This document shows positions 22,170 through 30,739 of a DNA stretch of 41,651 nucleotides, in pieces. The position numbers and the translations under genes are program-made. Under the pieces are notes generated by a model, which was not told where the DNA came from, ran no database searches, and worked only from the letters and a program-made list of their open reading frames with translations. The DNA is from Acidiferrobacteraceae bacterium (GTDB lineage: Bacteria; Pseudomonadota; Gammaproteobacteria; Arenicellales; UBA868): assembly GCA_002726415.1 (NCBI GenBank), contig PBSU01000038.1, positions 3,025 through 44,675 on the forward strand, written 5' to 3'. The stretch's first letter is position 1, and each line of letters opens with the position of its first letter.

Positions 22170-23765
22170 ATGCGGCTCAGCGCACTGTGGCCGGGAGGTT
22201 TCGCTGTATTTTTTCTAGTCGCCGTAGTTGGGGGCTCCCTACTTACGGTGGTGCTGCAGTTTCGTGACAGCAACCTCGTCGAAGTGCTGAGTGATACCTA
22301 CCTGCATTCGGTAATTCGTTTCACCCTGTGGCAGGCTATGTTATCGACACTGCTGAGTGTTGGGCTTGCGTTACCAGTAGCTCGGGCCTACGCGCGGCAA
22401 TCACATTTTTTTGGCCGACATACGCTGGTCATGCTCATGGGTCTACCAGTGGTTATGCCGGTGATTGTGGCAGTTCTGGGCATCGTTTCTATCTACGGCC
22501 ACAACGGTGTGATCAATCAACTGCTGAGGGTAACGGGCGTGGCCCCTGCTTTCAATATTTACGGTCTGAGTGGAATACTGCTGGCGCATGTCTTTTTTAA
22601 TCTGCCGCTGGCGGTGCGCTTGCTGCTACCGGCGTGGGAACAGATTCCAGGCGAAAGCTGGCGCCTCGCTAATACCCTGGGCATGTCAAGCAGTCAGTTG
22701 TTCCGATTCATTGAGTGGCCATCCCTCACCAGTTTTTTACCCGGCACGTTGGTTATTATTTTCTTGCTTTGCTTCACCAGCTTCGCGGTCGTACTGACAC
22801 TGGGTGGCGGCCCAAATGCGACTACCGTTGAAGTGGCGATTTACCAAACGCTACGTTTTGACTTCGACCCCGCCCGGGCGACACTTCTCGCATTGATCCA
22901 ACTGGCTTTATGTGCAACGATCGCACTGGCCATGATCCGCTGGTTGCGCGCCCTGCCGATCAGCCAGGGTCTGCAACTCCAGACAAAAGACCGGCCTGAT
23001 TGCCAAGCGCTAACCTATCGGATACAAGATGCCGTGCTGATCGTAGCCAGCACACTATTCATTGGCCTACCCATCGCAGCCATTGTCGTTGCCGGACTGC
23101 AAGGGCCGATCTTAGGGGTCATTCTGGATCCCGTGCTGTGGCAGGCGACCGGGCGCAGCCTCGGCATTGCGCTACTCGCTACATCGCTTGCCAGCCTGGT
23201 GGCATTGGGGCTGGCAATGACAGCGCGGCGACTGGTGCTCGAATACCGAAAACCCCAAGCGACCGACATAGCACTATGGGTGGGCTCTTTAACGCTTGCT
23301 GTCCCGCCTATGGTGATCGGCACAGGATTGTTTCTTTGGGTATTAATGACAGATATGCCGCAGATGACGACCCTGCTGCTTATTGCCCTGGTCAACGCGT
23401 TGATGGTGCTCCCGTATGCACTTCGCAGTATCGCACCTGTTCTGATCAACTCAGGTCGCCACTATCATAGACTGTGCCAGCAGTTAGGCCTTGAGGGCTG
23501 GATGCGATTTCGCCTTATTGACTGGCCTGCGATTCGCAGGCCTGTCGCATTTGCCGCTGGACTGGGTGGGGCACTGTCATTCGGCGATATGGGCGTGGCA
23601 GCCCTTTTCGACACCAGCGGTGCGATTACGTTACCGGTAATGCTCTACTACAGAATGAGCGCCTATCGTTTCGATGAAGCCGCCGTTACCGCATTGGTGC
23701 TGGTTTTGATCAGCGTCTTGGTCTTCTGGCTACTTAACCGAACTCTGGGACGATGGCCTTCCTGA
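22170..23765 (+). CDS. thiP: thiamine ABC transporter, permease
   Basis: A 531-residue inner-membrane permease with two fused binding-protein-dependent transport domains and about twelve helices, as in E. coli ThiP. Each half carries the ATPase-contacting EAA-type loop. The first is GESWRLANTLGMSSSQLFRFIEWP near residue 170; the second is YHRLCQQLGLEGWMRFRLIDWP near residue 435. The start is uncertain: the ATG of MRLSALWPGG is 15 bp after the thiB stop, a TTG lies six codons before it, and the tracked ATG lies inside thiB. Its 3' end overlaps thiQ by 13 bp, so the two are translationally coupled. Confidence 0.93.
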   Translation: MRLSALWPGGFAVFFLVAVVGGSLLTVVLQFRDSNLVEVLSDTYLHSVIRFTLWQAMLSTLLSVGLALPVARAYARQSHFFGRHTLVMLMGLPVVMPVIVAVLGIVSIYGHNGVINQLLRVTGVAPAFNIYGLSGILLAHVFFNLPLAVRLLLPAWEQIPGESWRLANTLGMSSSQLFRFIEWPSLTSFLPGTLVIIFLLCFTSFAVVLTLGGGPNATTVEVAIYQTLRFDFDPARATLLALIQLALCATIALAMIRWLRALPISQGLQLQTKDRPDCQALTYRIQDAVLIVASTLFIGLPIAAIVVAGLQGPILGVILDPVLWQATGRSLGIALLATSLASLVALGLAMTARRLVLEYRKPQATDIALWVGSLTLAVPPMVIGTGLFLWVLMTDMPQMTTLLLIALVNALMVLPYALRSIAPVLINSGRHYHRLCQQLGLEGWMRFRLIDWPAIRRPVAFAAGLGGALSFGDMGVAALFDTSGAITLPVMLYYRMSAYRFDEAAVTALVLVLISVLVFWLLNRTLGRWPS

Positions 23766-24469
23766 CGCTGGAGCAGATCACGTTTGCCCTGGGTGACTGG
23801 CAGTTGCGCGCATCTGTGCAGGTACCCCAAGGCCATTGTGTCGCTCTTATTGGGGCCAGCGGCGCGGGAAAATCGACACTGCTCTCCCTGATAGCCGGGT
23901 TTGAAACGCCCGATCGCGGGCAGATTCTAGTCAATGATGTGGACATCAGTTCTTTCGCACCATCACAACGGCCCGTCACCATGATGTTTCAAGAGCACAA
24001 TCTGTTTGCGCATCTCAGCCTTTACGACAATATTGCGCTGGGCTGTCATCCCGGCCTTAAGTTGACCGCAACAGATCGTGACACCATTGACCGAGCACTG
24101 GCCGCCACCGGTTTGAGCGAACTCAGTTCCCGGCGACCCGCGGATGTTTCCGGTGGCGAACGTCAACGAGCGGCTCTGGCCCGGTGCCTGTGCCAGAAAA
24201 GACCAGTGCTGCTGCTGGATGAGCCTTTCGCCAGCCTGGATCCCCGCTTGCGTCAGCAGATGCACGAACTGGTAGACCAACTTCGCCGGGCCCATGGGTT
24301 AACGGTGATTGTGGTCAGTCATTTACCGCATGAAGTGGCCCGCATCGCAGACGAGGTTATCTTCATGCATGAGGGGTCAGTCAAAGAACAAGGCCCCGTC
24401 GATATTACCCTGGGAGACCCACAAAGCCCTGAACTGCGCGATTACCTGCAATTCACGGGTGGCGAGTAG
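23753..24469 (+). CDS. thiQ: thiamine ABC transporter, ATPase
   Basis: A 238-residue ABC ATPase that drives thiamine uptake through ThiP. The Walker A motif is GASGAGKST (about residues 33-41), the Q-loop is in MMFQEHNLFAHLSLYDNIALG, the signature is VSGGERQR, Walker B is LLLDEPFASLD, and the switch histidine is in VVSHLPHE. The Q-loop region NLFAHL is typical of ThiQ. The start codon lies inside the end of thiP. A hairpin overlaps its stop codon, and the glutathione peroxidase gene begins 33 bp later, so readthrough is possible. Confidence 0.95.
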   Translation: MAFLTLEQITFALGDWQLRASVQVPQGHCVALIGASGAGKSTLLSLIAGFETPDRGQILVNDVDISSFAPSQRPVTMMFQEHNLFAHLSLYDNIALGCHPGLKLTATDRDTIDRALAATGLSELSSRRPADVSGGERQRAALARCLCQKRPVLLLDEPFASLDPRLRQQMHELVDQLRRAHGLTVIVVSHLPHEVARIADEVIFMHEGSVKEQGPVDITLGDPQSPELRDYLQFTGGE

Positions 24470-24480
24470 TATCCTCGCCA
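24460..24480 (+). other. stem-loop at the thiQ stop codon
   Basis: TGGCGAG and CTCGCCA form a perfect 7-bp stem with a 7-nt loop that includes the thiQ stop codon. No T-run follows. It may limit or protect the thiBPQ transcript before the peroxidase gene. Confidence 0.4.
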
Positions 24481-24502
24481 GAATGACTGGGAGAAAAAAG
24501 AC

Positions 24503-25048
24503 ATGCGGGCTTTCGCTTCTTTCCTGGCTACGGTGCTGTTCGCTACATCGCCGAACACCGTTGCTCAATCGCCATGCCCAATGAACCTCGATTTCACCAA
24601 GCGCTATCTCGCCAGTGAACAATCCGTGCGCCTGTGCGATGTGTATGCGGGCAAGGTATTGTTAATCGTCAATACCGCCAGTTATTGTGGGTTCACGCCA
24701 CAGTTCCAGGGGCTGGAGTCCCTGTACGAAAAATATGCCGAAAAGGGCTTCGTCGTGCTGGGTTTTCCCTCCAATGATTTTTTTCAGGATCCCCGATCTG
24801 AGGAGAAGGTCCGGGAATTCTGCGACCTGACATACAGTGTCAAATTTCCGATGTTTGAAAAATCCCATGTCGCCAAGCGCAAAGCCGAACCGCTCTTTCA
24901 GGCGTTGGGTCAGGAGGCGGGCCGATTCCCAAAATGGAACTTTCACAAGTATCTGCTTGACCGAGAAGGCAAGGTCGTGGGGAGTTTCGGATCTACCATC
25001 ACGCCGAACCACGTTGACCTGATAAGCAAGATCGAATCACTTTTGTGA
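24503..25048 (+). CDS. exported glutathione peroxidase family protein
   Basis: A 181-residue thiol peroxidase of the GPx fold. The first 22 residues form a signal peptide (LATVLFATSPNTVAQ-SP), so it should act in the periplasm. The catalytic cysteine is C62 in NTASYCGFTPQ, with W145 and N146 in KWNFHKY completing part of the tetrad. The usual active-site glutamine segment FPCNQF reads FPSNDF here, so the glutamine is replaced by aspartate and the cysteine by serine; I recall the same change in other bacterial members. The electron donor is more likely thioredoxin-like than glutathione. GGGAG precedes the ATG. Confidence 0.88.
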   Translation: MRAFASFLATVLFATSPNTVAQSPCPMNLDFTKRYLASEQSVRLCDVYAGKVLLIVNTASYCGFTPQFQGLESLYEKYAEKGFVVLGFPSNDFFQDPRSEEKVREFCDLTYSVKFPMFEKSHVAKRKAEPLFQALGQEAGRFPKWNFHKYLLDREGKVVGSFGSTITPNHVDLISKIESLL

Positions 25049-25094
25049 CAGCCTGAGCTGACCCTTATACCCAGGACGGACATGGCCCTTTCTG

Positions 25095-25943
25095 ATGAAT
25101 TCTGATAACCGGGAGCGCCGTGCCGTATTCACGGACTTGGACGGCACGCTGCTTGGCCCGGATCACACGCTATCCACGCGCGACCGGAAAACGCTGGAAG
25201 ACCTCGGTCGGCTGCAGATACAGCGTATTGTCGTGACAGGCCGGTCACTGTTCTCATGCAATCGTGTGCTTGATACCGAGTTTCCAATAGACCTGCTGGT
25301 TACCTCCTCGGGCGCAGGGATATTTTCCTACCAGCCCAAAACACTGCTACAGCAGTTCGGCCTGGAATGCATTGAGATTAGCCAGGCAATGGAGGTTCTT
25401 GAGGATCTGCAGTTGGATTTCATGGTGCACGAACCGCTACCCGATAACCATCATTTCAGATGGAAACGCTTCGGCCAGCACAATGCTGACTTTGACCGGC
25501 GCCTATCGCTATATGCTGGCTGCCACCAGATTCTGCCACCAGCGCAAGAGGTGAAATCCGGGGCGACACAACTGCTCGCTATTGTGCCATCGGCAGATTC
25601 GAAAAATTTACACGATACCCTTAGCACCCGTCTGCCGGACCTGAACGTGCTGCGAACGACCTCACCACTGGATCACAGCTCTACCTGGTACGAGATCTTT
25701 CCCCGATCGGTTTGCAAATCCCATGCGGCCGAATGGATTTGTGGGTACTTAGACCTCGACGTCAAGACTGCACTCGCAATCGGTAATGATTACAATGACC
25801 TCGACATGTTGCGTTGGGCAGGGAGTGCTTACGTCGTCGCCAACGCGCCGAGCGATCTTACCCAGGAGTTTCAGACAGTAGCGCACCACAGCGAAGCGGG
25901 CTTCAGCGATGCCGTCTCCACCTGGCTATCCAGTTTCAGCTGA
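25095..25943 (+). CDS. HAD-superfamily phosphatase, Cof-type
   Basis: A 282-residue cytoplasmic HAD hydrolase with a type IIB cap. Motif I is FTDLDGTLLGPDH (about residues 12-24, nucleophile and acid aspartates), motif II the threonine in IVVTGRS, motif III the lysine in VCKSHAAEWI, and motif IV GNDYNDLDML. The cap of about 110 residues lies between motifs II and III. Cof-type enzymes dephosphorylate sugar phosphates and cofactors, and E. coli Cof acts on an HMP-PP intermediate of thiamine synthesis. Its position behind thiBPQ is therefore suggestive but not proof. It converges on the ABC ATPase gene with a 16-bp gap. Confidence 0.85.
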   Translation: MNSDNRERRAVFTDLDGTLLGPDHTLSTRDRKTLEDLGRLQIQRIVVTGRSLFSCNRVLDTEFPIDLLVTSSGAGIFSYQPKTLLQQFGLECIEISQAMEVLEDLQLDFMVHEPLPDNHHFRWKRFGQHNADFDRRLSLYAGCHQILPPAQEVKSGATQLLAIVPSADSKNLHDTLSTRLPDLNVLRTTSPLDHSSTWYEIFPRSVCKSHAAEWICGYLDLDVKTALAIGNDYNDLDMLRWAGSAYVVANAPSDLTQEFQTVAHHSEAGFSDAVSTWLSSFS

Positions 25944-25959
25944 CAAAGCCGCGCGAGCA

Positions 25960-26727
25960 CTACCAGAGTAACTGACCGGCTACAAATGCCGCGGCAAGGG
26001 GTGTCGCAGGGGCATCGAGGAAACGCTCGACAGGGCTGTGCTCAACGAGTCGACCGCCATGCAAGAACAGTACCTCGCTGGCAATGCGTCGAACCTGGCC
26101 CAGATCATGGGACACCATAACGATGCGAACCCCTTCGCTATCAATGCGGGTAATCACCTCCTCAACTGCCCGTGTCGCTGCTGGGTCCAGGTGAGCGGTA
26201 GGCTCATCCAAAAATAACACGCGAGGCTCCAAAGCCCACGCTCGTGCGAGCGCCAGGCGCTGCTGTTCACCCCCTGAAAGCACCCGTGCGTTGCGCTGGG
26301 CAAGCTCTGATAACCCGGCTTTCTTCAGCGCCGCCATGGCCTTCGGGCGGCGCTCACTGTGCGGGCAATCTCGCGCCGCCAAAGCATGCTCCACATTCGC
26401 CAGCACTGACCGACGTAACAGGACTGGGCGTTGGAACACCATCGCCTGGGTACGACGCTGCTCATCTGCCGAGCCACGTGCCCAGGAAATCTCACCGTGG
26501 GAAGGCTTAATCAGGCCGTGACAAAGACGCAACAGCAAGCTCTTGCCCGCCCCGTTTGGCCCAACAACACAAGTACGCCCACCGGGTTCCAGCGTAAAAC
26601 TCACATCAGCAAGCAGCGGCCGTCCCGCCACATCAAACCCCAACGAACTCACCCGTAGCGGGAGCAACTCAAGGCCAGAATCCACTGCACACACGGCAGT
26701 CGTCTCAGATACTGGGGATACCTTCAT
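25960..26727 (-). CDS. ABC ATPase, tungstate (TupC)-type
   Basis: A 255-residue ABC ATPase. Walker A is GPNGAGKS near residue 57, the Q-loop is in MVFQRPVLLRRSVLANVEHAL, the signature is LSGGEQQR, Walker B is LFLDEPTAHLD and the switch histidine is in MVSHDLGQVRR. The Q-loop region and the C-terminal AAAFVAGQLLW resemble TupC of tungstate importers and related phosphate/molybdate ATPases. No permease (TupB) or binding protein (TupA) lies in this window. The upstream ORF at 26724-26975 overlaps its start by ATGA but is not a recognisable partner. Substrate inferred only. Confidence 0.8.
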   Translation of the reverse strand: MKVSPVSETTAVCAVDSGLELLPLRVSSLGFDVAGRPLLADVSFTLEPGGRTCVVGPNGAGKSLLLRLCHGLIKPSHGEISWARGSADEQRRTQAMVFQRPVLLRRSVLANVEHALAARDCPHSERRPKAMAALKKAGLSELAQRNARVLSGGEQQRLALARAWALEPRVLFLDEPTAHLDPAATRAVEEVITRIDSEGVRIVMVSHDLGQVRRIASEVLFLHGGRLVEHSPVERFLDAPATPLAAAFVAGQLLW

Positions 26728-26975
26728 TGTAGGCCCTGGGAGTTGATAATCCGTTGCATGAGATTATGGGCGTGCCAGCCCGCCAGCACAAAGCCTGTCA
26801 TTTCCCTGGCTTTAGGGGCGCTGTCGAACTCAGGCTCTGGGTCAACTGTGGTGATACCTTGGGCAATAGAGGAGTCAGCAGGCTGTACCGAGGCCTCAGG
26901 CAACGTGAAATTCACGTAATGAGTTTTGGGCGCAGTTGCAGTTATAGTTCTTGTAATCCCCTTTGGCAGAAACAC
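26724..26975 (-). CDS. possible small ORF before the ABC ATPase
   Basis: An 83-codon ORF starting at GTG and ending in an ATGA overlap with the ABC ATPase start, which would fit translational coupling. The sequence is soluble, with no membrane segment or known motif (it contains FDSAPKAREMTGFVLAGWH). It fills the 254-bp gap between two divergent genes, where promoters are also expected. It may equally be chance reading frame. Not recognised. Confidence 0.25.
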   Translation of the reverse strand: MFLPKGITRTITATAPKTHYVNFTLPEASVQPADSSIAQGITTVDPEPEFDSAPKAREMTGFVLAGWHAHNLMQRIINSQGLQ

Positions 26976-26981
26976 CCCCTC

Positions 26982-28463
26982 ATGCGTAAAGTCCTGGTAC
27001 TCATCGTGCTGTTAGCGGCCGTGATGGGCGGAAGCTGGTTTTTTCGGGCGGGCCTCAAGGATCCGGCCCCCCAATGGCAGCTTGCCCAGATCGAACTGGG
27101 CACCATAGAAGAGGCGGTATCTGCAACCGGGCGGGTTGATCCGGTCATGACAGTGGATATTAGCTCGCAGGTATCTGGTCAGGTGGCCAAGGTGCTGGTC
27201 GATTTCAACTCCAAGGTCGCAGCTGGAGAAATTCTGGCCCGCATTGATCCGGCCCCTTTTGAGGCGCGGGTCCAGATTGCCCGGGCTGACCTCAAATTTG
27301 CCCAGGCCAATGTGGCCATGCAAAGGGCGGTTGAGGATGAACTGAAGGCTGAGCGCAGCGGTGCCCAAGCAGCACTCGATGAATTGGAGGAGAACCTTAA
27401 GCGTCAGCGCGCTCTGCTTGACCGCAAGGTCGTTTCCGAGAGTATTGTTGGCAGTGCGCTGGCTCAGCGCGATCAAGCCCGGGCACGGCTGGAGAGTATT
27501 CAGGCCCGGCTGGTAAAACAGCGGGCCCAGGTGCGCTCCGCAGAAGCTCAGGTGGAATCCCGTTTGGGCGGCCTGCGTGAGCGCGAGCTCGACCTGAGTT
27601 ATACCATCATCCAGTCACCGGTCGAGGGCATTGTGATCAATCGCGATGTAGATGTTGGCCAGACCGTTGCGGCCAGTCTTCAGGCCCCGGTTCTGTTCAC
27701 CCTCGCCCAGGATCTACAACAGGTACAGATAGAAGTCAGTGTTGATGAAGCCGATATTGGCCGGGTTCACAATGAGCAGCGGGTGCGTTTCACCGTAGAT
27801 GCCTACCCCGACCGGCACTTCAGCGGCCAAGTCTCCCAGGTGCGCAAAGCGCCCCAGATCGATTCTGGCGTGGTGACCTACCGGGTGATGGTTGCGACTC
27901 ACAACGATGATGAAGCGCTGCTGCCGGGCATGACCGCAACGGTGGAGATTATTGTGGGCCGACATGAGAATGTTTTGAGAGTGCCAGAGGCGGCGCTGCG
28001 GTTCAGGCCCAGGGGAGTATCTGATGCTTCCAGTGCCGGGCCAGGCCACGGTCGCCAACGCAGTGCCGCGCGGTTGGAGAAACTCTCTGCCACATTGGAT
28101 CTCAGTGATGACCAGCAGGCCGCCGCCAAGGCAATCTTTCGCGAAATAGGTGCATCCATGCGTGCCCTGCACGAATCCACTATGGATGAAAACGCGAGGC
28201 GCGATGGCCGAAATCAGATACGCAGTCAGGCCGTTACCCGCATCGAGGCACTGCTCAACCAGCAGCAAAAAATGCGCTACCAACAGATGCGGGCAGAATC
28301 GGCAGGCCAAACTCAGCGTCGCGGTACCCTGTGGCGCCCGGACGGTCCCACCGCAGTATCAGTGGCCATCGGGCTTTCCGACGGCAGTTACTCTGAAGTG
28401 AGCAACGACAACCTGACCGCCGGTGATGTGGTGATTATCGGCCAAAGGCATATTTCACGCTGA
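26982..28463 (+). CDS. MacA-like periplasmic adaptor with Spy/CpxP-like insertion
   Basis: A 493-residue membrane-fusion (HlyD/MacA) adaptor. An N-terminal membrane anchor VLIVLLAAVMGGSWFF is followed by the split lipoyl domain (about 57-90 and 205-240: VSGQVAKVLVDFNSKVAAGEIL, QSPVEGIVINRDVDVGQTV), an alpha-helical hairpin (about 95-205), the beta-barrel (about 245-325) and a membrane-proximal end GLSDGSYSEV. Between barrel and end lie about 100 extra residues (345-445). These include LSDDQQAAAKAIFREIG and LLNQQQKMRYQQM, the paired LTxxQ pattern of Spy/CpxP-type periplasmic proteins. The ORF track adds 76 unlikely residues upstream. First gene of a three-gene exporter operon. Confidence 0.87.
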   Translation: MRKVLVLIVLLAAVMGGSWFFRAGLKDPAPQWQLAQIELGTIEEAVSATGRVDPVMTVDISSQVSGQVAKVLVDFNSKVAAGEILARIDPAPFEARVQIARADLKFAQANVAMQRAVEDELKAERSGAQAALDELEENLKRQRALLDRKVVSESIVGSALAQRDQARARLESIQARLVKQRAQVRSAEAQVESRLGGLRERELDLSYTIIQSPVEGIVINRDVDVGQTVAASLQAPVLFTLAQDLQQVQIEVSVDEADIGRVHNEQRVRFTVDAYPDRHFSGQVSQVRKAPQIDSGVVTYRVMVATHNDDEALLPGMTATVEIIVGRHENVLRVPEAALRFRPRGVSDASSAGPGHGRQRSAARLEKLSATLDLSDDQQAAAKAIFREIGASMRALHESTMDENARRDGRNQIRSQAVTRIEALLNQQQKMRYQQMRAESAGQTQRRGTLWRPDGPTAVSVAIGLSDGSYSEVSNDNLTAGDVVIIGQRHISR

Positions 28464-28479
28464 CCTGCAGCCCCCTTTC

Positions 28480-29211
28480 ATGAAGACACCCATCATTCAG
28501 GCCCGGGGACTATCCCGGGATTACACCGTCGGTGCCCAGACGGTAAATGCCCTGATCGACTTCTCCATTGATATCCGTCATGGTGAGTTCGTGGCTATCA
28601 TGGGGCCATCGGGGTCAGGAAAATCCACCTGCATGCACCTGCTGGGCTGCCTGGATACGCCGACGGCGGGAAAGTACCAACTGGATGGAGAAGATGTCTC
28701 CACTTTAGACGCCGATGCCCTCGCCGGGTTGCGCCAGCGCAGGATTGGTTTCGTTTTTCAGTCATTCAATCTGCTGGCCGGTGCGAGCGCTATTGCCAAT
28801 GTTGAACTGCCCCTGGTATACGGGGGTGTCCCACGCGTTGGCCGACTTGCCCAGGCTGCGGCAGCACTGGACTCGGTAGGATTGACCGATCGCGCCCACT
28901 ACCTGCCCACGCAACTCTCTGGCGGGCAGATGCAACGCGTCGCTATCGCCCGGGCGATCGTCAATCGGCCAGCGCTGGTGCTGGCCGATGAGCCTACCGG
29001 CGCACTGGATACCCAGACTGGCCAGGAAATCATGGCACTGCTCGCGGAACTGAACCGCTCCGGGATTACTATCGTGCTCATTACGCATGAGGCCGAGATT
29101 GCGACCTATGCGCAGCGGGTGCTGTTTTTTCGTGATGGCCGGCTTATTGAGGACCGCAACGCTTCAGGTGACTTGTTAGTCAGACCGCCAAGCGGGGAAG
29201 ACAAGCTATGA
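28480..29211 (+). CDS. ABC ATPase of MacB/LolD type
   Basis: A 243-residue ATPase of the MacB/LolD/FtsE group. Walker A is GPSGSGKST near residue 42, the Q-loop is FVFQSFNLLAGASAIANVELPL, the signature is LSGGQMQR, Walker B is LVLADEPTGALD and the switch histidine is ITHE. In E. coli MacB this domain is fused to the membrane part; here it is a separate gene. It starts 16 bp after the adaptor gene and its stop overlaps the permease start by ATGA, so the three are cotranscribed and coupled. Confidence 0.92.
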   Translation: MKTPIIQARGLSRDYTVGAQTVNALIDFSIDIRHGEFVAIMGPSGSGKSTCMHLLGCLDTPTAGKYQLDGEDVSTLDADALAGLRQRRIGFVFQSFNLLAGASAIANVELPLVYGGVPRVGRLAQAAAALDSVGLTDRAHYLPTQLSGGQMQRVAIARAIVNRPALVLADEPTGALDTQTGQEIMALLAELNRSGITIVLITHEAEIATYAQRVLFFRDGRLIEDRNASGDLLVRPPSGEDKL

Positions 29212-30440
29212 AGCTCAGTGACAGCCTGCTGAGCGCAGCTGCCTCCCTCAGAGCCAACAAACTGCGCACGGCACTGACCACACTCGGGATCATTATTGGT
29301 GTCGCTGCCGTTATTGCCATGGTCGGCGTCGGCAAAGGAGCGCAACTCAGAATAGAAGAAGCGATCCAGGGGTTGGGCGAGAACGTGCTTTTTGTACGAA
29401 ACGGCACCAACGTAGCCGGTGGCGTACGCGGTGGCGCTAACACCAAAATTTCTTTAACCGAAGCGGATGCGGCTGCCATCGTAACAGGTGCTCCCTCAAT
29501 ACGAATCGCAGCGCCCACTTTACGCGCCACGGGTCAGATCATCTCGGGTAACACCAACTGGTTTACCACGATCTACGGCGTGGGCGATGCCTACCTTCAG
29601 GCACGCGAATGGCAGATCGGAACCGGTCGAACTTTCAATCCGAATGAGGAGCGAGCCAGTACCAAGGTAGCGATTGTCGGCCAAACCATTATTGAGCAGC
29701 TGTTCTCAGGACAGGACCCCGTTGGGGAGACTATCCGGGTCGAGCGGATTCCCTTTCGCATCATTGGGACCACCCGGGCCAAAGGTGAATCGTCCTGGGG
29801 CCGCGACCATGATGATGTGGTATTCGTGCCGCTATCTGCGGCGCGCTCACGCCTGGACGTGGGAAAACGTTACCGCGGAAGCCTGGTCCGGGACATTACG
29901 CTCAAAGCACACTCTGCAGACCTACTGGAAACGGCCGAGCAGGAAGTTACGGATCTTTTGCGCCAGCGTCATCGTATTCGTCCAGGAGCACCAGATGACT
30001 TCTATGTGCGCAACATCGCCCAGTATCTGGAGGCTCGCGCCAAATCTGAGCGCACCATGGCGTATCTGCTGGCGGCCGTTGCCGGCATCTCCCTGCTGGT
30101 AGGCGGTATCGGCATCATGAACATCATGTTGGTTTCAGTAACCGAGCGTACCCGCGAGGTAGGCCTGCGCATGGCGGTTGGGGCTCGTCGTATCGATATC
30201 CTGGTACAGTTTGTTACGGAAGCCCTTGCCGTGTCGCTGATCGGGGGCGTTATCGGGGTGGCGCTGGGGTTAGGTGGGCTAGCGGCGACTGCGCATTGGG
30301 GTGATTGGCCCCTGGTGATTTCCCCTCTTTCGGCCGTGATCGCCATGGGCTTCTCGGCCCTGGTCGGCATCTTCTTTGGCTATTACCCCGCCCATAAGGC
30401 CTCGCGGCTTGATCCGATCGTAGCCCTGCGCCGCGAGTAA
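29208..30440 (+). CDS. ABC permease of MacB/FtsX type
   Basis: A 410-residue permease with the MacB_PCD plus FtsX arrangement. One N-terminal helix (TALTTLGIIIGVAAVIAMVGVG) is followed by a large periplasmic domain (about residues 50-270) and three C-terminal helices, with GGIGIMNIMLVSVTERTREVGLRMAVGARR, the coupling motif of the family, near residue 298. The end FFGYYPAHKASRLDPIVALR is highly typical. Together with the adaptor and ATPase it forms a mechanotransmission-type exporter for peptides, macrolides or lipophilic molecules, requiring a TolC-like outer-membrane channel encoded elsewhere. Confidence 0.92.
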   Translation: MKLSDSLLSAAASLRANKLRTALTTLGIIIGVAAVIAMVGVGKGAQLRIEEAIQGLGENVLFVRNGTNVAGGVRGGANTKISLTEADAAAIVTGAPSIRIAAPTLRATGQIISGNTNWFTTIYGVGDAYLQAREWQIGTGRTFNPNEERASTKVAIVGQTIIEQLFSGQDPVGETIRVERIPFRIIGTTRAKGESSWGRDHDDVVFVPLSAARSRLDVGKRYRGSLVRDITLKAHSADLLETAEQEVTDLLRQRHRIRPGAPDDFYVRNIAQYLEARAKSERTMAYLLAAVAGISLLVGGIGIMNIMLVSVTERTREVGLRMAVGARRIDILVQFVTEALAVSLIGGVIGVALGLGGLAATAHWGDWPLVISPLSAVIAMGFSALVGIFFGYYPAHKASRLDPIVALRRE

Positions 30441-30739
30441 CAGCCCTGGGCGATGGCAGGCCACCCTGGCTCGTGCAACGGCACGCTTCGATGACAACAG
30501 GCTTGGTCAAGGCTTCCCCTGGACGTACTATAGTTACCCCACAAATAAGAACAGGCGCACACCCGGCAGGCGTGCCGCCAGAAAAATGGAAACGTTCATG
30601 CAGGGATATGCCAAAGCGGTTTACCGCAATCTGATCGCCGGGGTGCGATCGAACCAAGACGCGTTGCCGCTGGGGTCTTGGCAGACGGAGCACCCATCAA
30701 TCATTTGCCGCCTGTCGCTCAAACCGCAGGCCCAGTCTG

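Noticed and set aside
30250-30693. 147-codon minus-strand ORF
   Set aside because: Mostly antisense to the end of the MacB-type permease gene, arginine- and proline-rich shadow sequence without a domain.
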